NCBI GenBank assembly: GCA_030847615.1
Contig: JAUMIR010000005.1
Location: 112,745,116 to 112,809,115, forward strand
Origin: Gambelia wislizenii
Lineage: Eukaryota; Chordata; Lepidosauria; Squamata; Crotaphytidae
Direction of reading: 5' to 3'
DNA: 64,000 bases
Positions within the stretch are counted from its first letter, which is position 1. Every line of letters begins with the position of its first letter. A program made the translations under genes and the position numbers. This document shows, piece by piece, positions 58,340 to 64,000 of the stretch. Under the pieces are notes generated by a model. The model had not been told where the DNA came from and made no database searches. It saw only the letters and a list, made by a program, of their open reading frames with translations.

Positions 58340-59180
58340 CACACTGGGCCTACCAGGCCCTGACCAATTATCCCACTACCAGTCTACCTGAAGCTAAACC
58401 CACCAGACCTAACTCGGTCAACTGAGGCCTATGAGACCTATGTGAGACCTAGTGACCTCACTGCATATGCCTAACTGTGGGTCCTATATGAGGCCTATGG
58501 GCCAAACCTGGCCTACCAGGCCTATGGGGACAACCAAGAGCCAAGCAGCCCTACACTCTGAGGCCTACATGAGGCCTGCAGCCTATAGAAGAGTCTGATG
58601 TCCTAAATATGGGGCCTACACTAGTCCTATGTGCCTAGAGTTGCATTAGTCCTATGGGGGAAAAAAGAGAAGCCACCTAGACACTATGGATATGAATCCC
58701 CCCAAACAACCCTCTGTCTTTAAATCCAAACAAACAGACCTCACCAGACCTGTGAGGGATGACCAAAAAAATAAGCCAGTCCCAAAGGGAAGGTACAGGG
58801 AAAATAGGCCCTATAACTGTTCAAGGCTGCTGGGACCTACCAAAGCAGACAGGCTTGCCAAAAGGCCCATGCTGCCAATCCAACAAGCCTAGAGGACCTA
58901 CAAAGGCCTATAGCAGGGTGGACCAAGGAGCTAGGCCTAAAAAAGGGAGGGGTCTAAAGGGTATATGGGGGTCTATAAACTGAAGAAAGGGGGAACTGCC
59001 AGGCCTAGTGGACATACAGTGAAAACAATCAGGCCCACTGGGGACTACAGAAGCCTACAGGCCTACCCTGAGACCAGTGGGCCTGCCACAAATACAATGG
59101 CCTACAAAGCATATTGCTTCTCCCCCTGGCACTCCCATTAGGCCTACCAAGGCCTGCCAATCCCCCTGATTCTCCTAAAG
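58340..59180. repeat. Degenerate AGGCCTA-rich array 2
   Basis: Many irregularly spaced copies of AGGCCTA or near matches (tgaggcctatgagacctatg; gaggcctatgggcc; ctaccaggcctatgggg; tctgaggcctacatgaggcc). There is no strict period. Spurious open frames result, for example 58686-58892. It resembles 16970-17285 in the opposite orientation. It may be the 5' end of the Ngaro-type element or an independent decayed minisatellite. Confidence 0.5.
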
Positions 59181-59857
59181 GCCTTCCTGAATGCAATACC
59201 AAAAAGAATGAGAAACTACTGGCTGGATTGAGCGTCAGGGACAGCAAAACCAAGTGCCAGCTGAGGAGTGATAAACATTATGCTTTCTATAACTAAAGGC
59301 TGAGTATTATTTGTTGTAAATCAAATGCAAGCCTTGAAATAATGATTAGGGCAAAATAATGATTTTTCCCTAATAATGAGGGCTAATTTAAGCCCTCATT
59401 AATAATACCCTTTAGTGCCATGATGGTTGCCAATCTTGTTACATTAAAGATATATAGACATGTGGGCTTACTTAGCCCAGTGACAAGTGTATTATTTTAT
59501 TGTTCTCAAACTGATTGGAATGAATTATCCATTTACATAGCACAAGCATTCCTCAATATGCAAGATTTGAATGTCTTAACTATGTTAAAGATGAGTTTGT
59601 CAAGTGGTTTATACAGTACTAGGTGTTGAATTCATGATTGCCACAGAAAGAAGAAAACATATTTGTGACTGTCCCTTAAAATTAGAGTTTGGGAGACTTC
59701 GGAAAACAGAAGACATGTAGGAAGATGGAGGAGGAGGAGGAGGAGGAGGAGGAGGAGGAGGAGGAGGAGGAGATAAGGGCTTGCGTCCTATTAGTGGCAT
59801 GTGCGAATGTAACACCAATGGTTTTTTATGCACATTTCAGAGGGAGGATTCACTAAG
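59181..59857. other. Unannotated DNA with a (GGA)n microsatellite
   Basis: A (GGA)n tract of about 16 units lies at 59727-59773. No gene is supported. The poly-proline frame on the opposite strand is a product of the repeat. Confidence 0.6.
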
Positions 59858-60469
59858 GAGATTTTCACACGGGGGCTAAAAGCCCCGATTCTGTCTTGCC
59901 ATTGCCTCTCCCATTCCTGCAACGGAATGAAAGTAAATGTTCTCACACTTACCTCCATTCCAGAACAGGAACGGTCCTCCTCCCTCCTTGCCCGGCTGGC
60001 CAAAAAGGCAGCTGTCGTAAAGCTGCTTTTATGACCGGCTGGGGGAACTCCCGCTTATTCTCGTGAGAGAACGAATGGGAGGGAAATTCAAATTAAAAAA
60101 AACCCAGCTGTCAAAAGAAAGAATAAAAATATTTTTTTAAAAAATGCAAGTAACCCGGGAAGGGGGGTTGGGAGGGTGGCACTTACCTGGCTGTCCAGAT
60201 CGTGGCAAGAAGTGCCTGCCATGGAGCTCCTCCCCCGTCCCTGTCATTCCAGAACAGGGACGGGATCTGATTTGCACACCTGTGATTCCATAACAGTAAA
60301 GGAACTGGGTGCCTATTAACGACTTCTCCCCATGATTACTATATCACAGGGAGAAAACAGAACAGGCATAACGTAGGAACGGAACAAGGTGGATGTCGTC
60401 TGAAAGGGAAAACCTTTCCTGATCCTGTTCCGTTCCAGACACAGGATATATTGCCCGTGTGAAAATCTC
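59858..60469. mobile_element. TIR DNA transposon, non-autonomous (family member 1)
   Basis: Ends GAGATTTTCACACGGG and CCCGTGTGAAAATCTC (16-bp perfect TIRs), 612 bp, no transposase. Its interior block cttacctggctgtcc and gcaagtaacccggg recur inverted at 62950-62995 in the element at 62669. The flanks CTAAG and CTATC match at only three of five bases, so a target duplication is uncertain. Confidence 0.7.
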
Positions 60470-61067
60470 CTATCTCCCTTGTGCAATATCCTCAACCCCC
60501 TTGAGACTCGCTTTGCTCCACATACCCATTTATGGAGAGGATGCCAATGATGGCTGAGAATAATTTGGCTATGTCTCTATAGCCAGATGCAGAATAACAA
60601 GGTATCCTCCAGGGGATGATGTTGTCATTGTACATTTGGATGTAGGGACATACACTGGCCGTGCACTTCTTGGCTCTCCTGGCCTTGTGGGTGGGGGAGG
60701 AAACATGGAAGGCAAGTGGGGGTAAGGAAGCACAGGAGGCACGGAGATGGAGTGGATTTCTATTTGGGCAGAAATTTACATTGTTATCCCTCCATGCAGG
60801 AAGAATCTTGGCCAATACGTGTGTGCAGACTTTAACCATGATCCTGTTGGCCAGTGTATCTACTTGGACTCACCCACCCAAGTGAGCATAGGTTGGGAGC
60901 ACGCAGAAGACCTTTTCATATTGGCATGCATGGGAGCTCCATGGCAAAGCAGTGGGGCTTGCATTCAAGTTAGCATGCTTAAGCAGCCCTTCCTTCCATC
61001 AGACTGTTCCTCAGTTTTCAGCAGAGCAGCACAATTTTTCACAATGATCTTTGGGGAAAAATAGGAG
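60470..61067. other. Unannotated DNA
   Basis: No supported gene. The frames at 60492-60839 and 60747-61064 overlap in opposite senses and lack motifs. Confidence 0.4.
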
Positions 61068-61624
61068 GGTAATGTCTAGATCAAGGGATGTAATACTGCC
61101 ATTCTATTCTGCCTTGGTCATACCTCACCTGGAATACTGTGTCAAGTTCTGGGCATGAGAGTTCAATAAGGATATGTAATGTGTCCAGAGGAGGGTGACC
61201 AAGATGGTTGGAAGTCTGGAAGCCATGCCCTATGAGAAGTGGCTTAGGGAGCTGGGTATGTTAAGCCTGGAGAAGAGAAGGTTAAGAGGTGACATGATAG
61301 CCATGTTTAAATACTTGAAGGGATGTCATACTGAGGATGGAGCAAGCTTGTTTTCTGCTGCTCCAGAGACTAGGACATGGAGCAATGGGTTCAAACTACA
61401 GGAAAAGAGATTCCATCTAAATATTAGGAAGAACTTTCTGACAGTAAGAGCTGTTCGGCAGTGGAATGCACTGCCTCGGAGTGTGGCAGAATCTCCTTCT
61501 TTGGAGATTTTTAAATAGGGGCCGGATGGCCACCTATCAGGAATGATTTCATTGTGTATTCCTGCATGGCAGGGGGTTGGACTGGATGGCCCTTGTGGTC
61601 TCTTCCAATTCTATGATTCTATAA
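61068..61624 (+). mobile_element. CR1 LINE 3' end (copy 4)
   Basis: A 5'-truncated end with coding relic VGSLEAMPYEKWLRELGM, LEKRRLRGDMIAMFKYL, FHLNIRKNFLTVRAVRQWNA (61195-61518), then ggttggactggatggccctt and ttctatgattctat at 61624. Less diverged than copy 3 across the same region. Confidence 0.8.
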
Positions 61625-62668
61625 GTTACATTTAACATAAAAAATGTAAAAAAAAAATGAGAAGTAATGAGCACCTCATTTTAAAATGTAGTCAACATAC
61701 TGTGAAGATGTTTTCTCCTTTTCTGACTGCTTTCAATGGGCAACTTTGCTGAGCACATGGTGACTGTTAACTTACCTTTACAAATCTATGCCATTTAGGT
61801 CAACTTGCACCCTAATTTCAAGAGCTGCTCTCATCACTAACATTTAAAGCCAAATAGGTGATACTTTGAAAGGTTTTCAATGGTTGCATGCTGCCAATCC
61901 ATCTCCTATATCCAATTTTAGTATCATGAGATTTTTCTCCTTGATGGATGAGATATTCTTTAAAAACATTATTTCATTTCACACCCATCTCTCTCTCTTT
62001 AACTTGTTTAGTTCTCCTTTTATCAATACTACTTCTGCAAGCGCTTCTGATATATAGTGAAAAAGGAATAATAGACTCTTTTTGAAGAAACCTTTGAAAG
62101 CTAGGTTAGTAGCAACAGCTTTAAAATAAAGGTGTTTCCACATGAACAAAGGCTCTCCAAAATTTAGGCTTCTGTCTACTACTGTGCATTCATTCTTCCG
62201 AAAGAGCCTATTATGAAGCATAATGCAGTCACTGTAGGTAAACTAGTGCATGCGAGAGACGTTGATAAAATCTACAGCATGCCAATTTAAGTGTGAATGC
62301 CCTGTATCCACTTTTGAAGAATATTTTATTTATTTATATCCCACTTTCCTCCCAATATACAGGGCTCAAAGTGGCTTATAGTATACTATGCAAACAGAAT
62401 AAAATCAAAATAATATACGATATAAACTTTAAAAAACACACACAATTAAATGGACAATTGTAGTAAAACAAAACAGTTTAAAATTCACATAAAACATAAG
62501 ATAAAGGTAGAGCACATCCCATTGAAAGACCCTTCTATTATACCCAGTTAAAGATAAAAATCCTTTTTAAATAAAAAAAAGGTCTTTGCTAGTAAAAGGT
62601 GATGAAAGACGGGGACAGGCTAGCCTCCCATGAAAGGGGATTCTACAATATGGGAGCAGTCATTTAAG
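61625..62668. other. Mostly unannotated DNA with an L2/SINE-like tail
   Basis: The segment 62330-62400 (tttatttatttatatcccac, cagggctcaaagtggcttat) on the minus strand matches the 3' tail shared by sauropsid L2-mobilised elements. No gene is seen in the rest. Confidence 0.4.
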
Positions 62669-63582
62669 GAGAGTATCAGATGGCCTTAATATGGCGTTAC
62701 ACGAACCCCAGGAGAGCGCCAAACGGCTTCCCTTTCAGATGACGTTGTCTACATCTTTGTTATGCTCCCTTGCTGGACCCGTTTCACCCTCAGTGCTTTT
62801 TATCCATGGCTTAAGCCATGAATAGATTGCCCTTTCCATTCCTGTCATGGAACAACAGGCGAGTGAAAAGGTCTCAATTTCTGTAGTGCGATGCCAGCCT
62901 CAGTGGGAGGTTCATTCGAGAACACTTCTGGGTGCGATCAGGACATCCAGGTAAGTGACACCCTTTTTGGTACCCTACCTGGGTTACTTGGGTTTTTTGG
63001 GGGGGGGGGTTCAAAACATTTTACTCAGGAAATCTCAAGATTTTTTAAAAAAACATGGTCAGAACAACATGATCCATACATTATCATCACACAAGAATTC
63101 ATGTCATTGAGAGGTCACATCTCCAGGAGGAATGCCCAGTGCACCATCTCATGTATGAAGGATTATTTTGGAGTTCTTTAATGATGTTCCATCTACCATG
63201 CAGGTCTGTTGGCATTATATCTGACTTGCCAACATAGCAAGGCCAGGAAACCTACATTGATATGTGCGCTGGTGATGCAAAACTGTGGGTTTTTTAAGTG
63301 TGTTTTTGTGCTTGCTGTCATTTTTAAAAGTGTATTTCACTTTTTATTTTTGAATTTCCCGCACACTCGTCCTCTTGCAAGAATGGCCTAGGATTTCAAC
63401 CAGGAAGTGAATGCAACTCTGTGTGAGCTGCATTCACTCCATGGCTGCCAAGGGGGAGAGAAGGCATGCAATTAAGGTGAGTGTAAAACTTTTCTTTCTT
63501 GTGCTGGGATGGGGTCTGGAGGGTAGCGGGACAGGTAATAGCGAGACTGGGACAGTATTTTTCTCCCCGTCTGAAAATCTCC
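62669..63582. mobile_element. TIR DNA transposon, non-autonomous (family member 2)
   Basis: The right end (CCCGTCTGAAAATCTCC, to 63582) is the inverse of the family terminus. The left end (GGAGAGTATCAGATGG at 62668) is a decayed version of it. The interior aggacatccaggtaagtgac and acctgggttacttgg pair in inverse sense with 60140-60195, placing it in the family of 59858-60469. A G-run lies at 62998-63010. No transposase frame. Confidence 0.55.
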
Positions 63583-63585
63583 ACA

Positions 63586-63808
63586 GGCTGCATCACCACT
63601 GCAGAAATTATCCAGTTTGACACCACTTAACTGCCATGGCTCAATGCTATAGAATTCTGGGATTTGTAGCTTTGTGAGATATTTAGCCTTCTCTGTTAGA
63701 GAGCTTTGGTGCCATAATGAACTACAAATACCAGTATTCCATAGCATTGAGCCATGGCAGTTAGAGCAGTGTGAAACTGGATTATTTCTGCAGTACAGAT
63801 GCAGCCAT
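63586..63808. mobile_element. hAT-like palindromic MITE 2
   Basis: The ends ggctgcat...cactgcagaaat and atttctgcagtacagatgcagcc are inverted repeats, continued inward by tccagtttgacaccactt and aactgccatggctcaatgct against the complement gagccatggcagtt. The inner blocks gaattctgggatttgtag and actacaaataccagtattcc are also shared with 50147-50352. Non-coding. Confidence 0.7.
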
Positions 63809-64000
63809 GGTCTTTGAGGTAGAAAACTGGCCAATATATGCTACATGTCATGGCCAGCCAGGCTGAGGATGAGGAGGATGAGGAGGCTGAACCAGGCTCT
63901 AGCATTGTTCTGCTAGCTCTAGCAGAGCTGGCTGAGCCAGAACCTAGCTCTGCTATGCCAACTGCAGCAGAGTCCATGACTCAGCAGCCTAGCCTCCCCC
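63809..64000. other. Repetitive GAGGAT/GCTCTAGC-rich window end
   Basis: Short imperfect tandem of gaggatgaggagg (63863-63886) and repeated gctctagcagagctgg-type text (63897-63975). No gene can be called at the window edge. Confidence 0.4.

Larger units (their letters stand above)
51679..59180 (-). mobile_element. Ngaro-type (DIRS-order) element, deleted and interrupted
   Basis: Minus-strand pieces of one element appear in order: gag-like (57888-58200 and 56700-57261), RT N-terminus (53090-52464), SGNH-hydrolase motif (52214-52252) and 3' region (51679-52200). Three younger LINEs split it (53104-54774, 54956-56690, 57262-57887). Only about 230 bp separate the RT start from the hydrolase motif, so most of RT, RNase H and the recombinase has been lost. 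The 5' limit is uncertain: the AGGCCT-rich block 58340-59180 may belong to it. Confidence 0.55.

Noticed and set aside
58686..58983. Two overlapping open frames as small genes
   Set aside because: They arise from the AGGCCTA-rich repeat, overlap in two frames and show no motif.
59609..59833. A poly-proline protein frame on the minus strand
   Set aside because: The proline run is the complement of the (GGA)n microsatellite.
63858..63990. A repeat-containing coding exon at the right window edge
   Set aside because: The Ala/Ser-rich frames follow from GCTCTAGC and GAGGAT repeats, and no splice context can be judged at the edge.

Overview
The window looks like intergenic DNA of a vertebrate nuclear genome, most likely a squamate reptile (an iguanian lizard such as an anole or fence lizard would fit). 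The evidence is the repeat mix: CR1 LINEs ending in ATTCTATG octamers, a full-length L1 of lizard type, a 5S-rRNA-derived SINE, a tRNA-derived SINE whose tail says 'gaagagcggggtataaata', short hAT-like palindromic MITEs, and DIRS-order and Penelope-like elements. No host protein-coding exon, tRNA, rRNA or CRISPR array can be supported. All long open reading frames belong to mobile elements.

Layout. 151-4205: a nearly full-length but decayed APE-type LINE on the minus strand (here 'AG-tail LINE', possibly Vingi-like), split by a foldback MITE at 475-823. 6856-13358: a DIRS-like tyrosine-recombinase retrotransposon on the minus strand, with inverted terminal repeats, an internal complementary region, gag, RT/RNase H and recombinase remains. 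13372-14828: CR1 fragment. 17790-19320: old L2 and CORE-SINE relics. 19414-26710: a full-length L1 (ORF1, ORF2, poly(A), 12-bp target duplication) inside a 5' piece of the AG-tail LINE. 26711-32370: unannotated DNA with two hairpin elements. 32370-35532: long CR1. 39623-40497: solo LTR. 40872-41484: AG-tail LINE 3' end. 42299-42506: 5S SINE. 44435-45420: 3' part of a Ngaro-type element with an SGNH-hydrolase motif. 45431-47263: partial Penelope-like element between inverted repeats. 47632-48515: TIR transposon candidate. 49386-50352: tRNA SINE, partial LTR and MITE. 51679-about 59200: a second Ngaro-type element (minus strand), internally deleted and broken up by an AG-tail LINE (53104-54774), a CR1 (54956-56690) and another AG-tail LINE (57262-57887). 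59858-63808: two related TIR transposons, a CR1 3' end and a hAT-like MITE.

The genes do not form a host pathway. They are replication genes of separate selfish elements: endonuclease plus reverse transcriptase for target-primed transposition (L1, CR1, AG-tail LINE), RT/RNase H plus tyrosine recombinase for the DIRS element, and RT for the Penelope-like element. Almost all are broken. The L1 is the best preserved, with one in-frame stop in ORF2. The nesting gives relative ages: Ngaro and DIRS are old; L1 and the 53-kb AG-tail LINE are young.

Family names rest on recognition of protein motifs and termini by eye. No database search was run.
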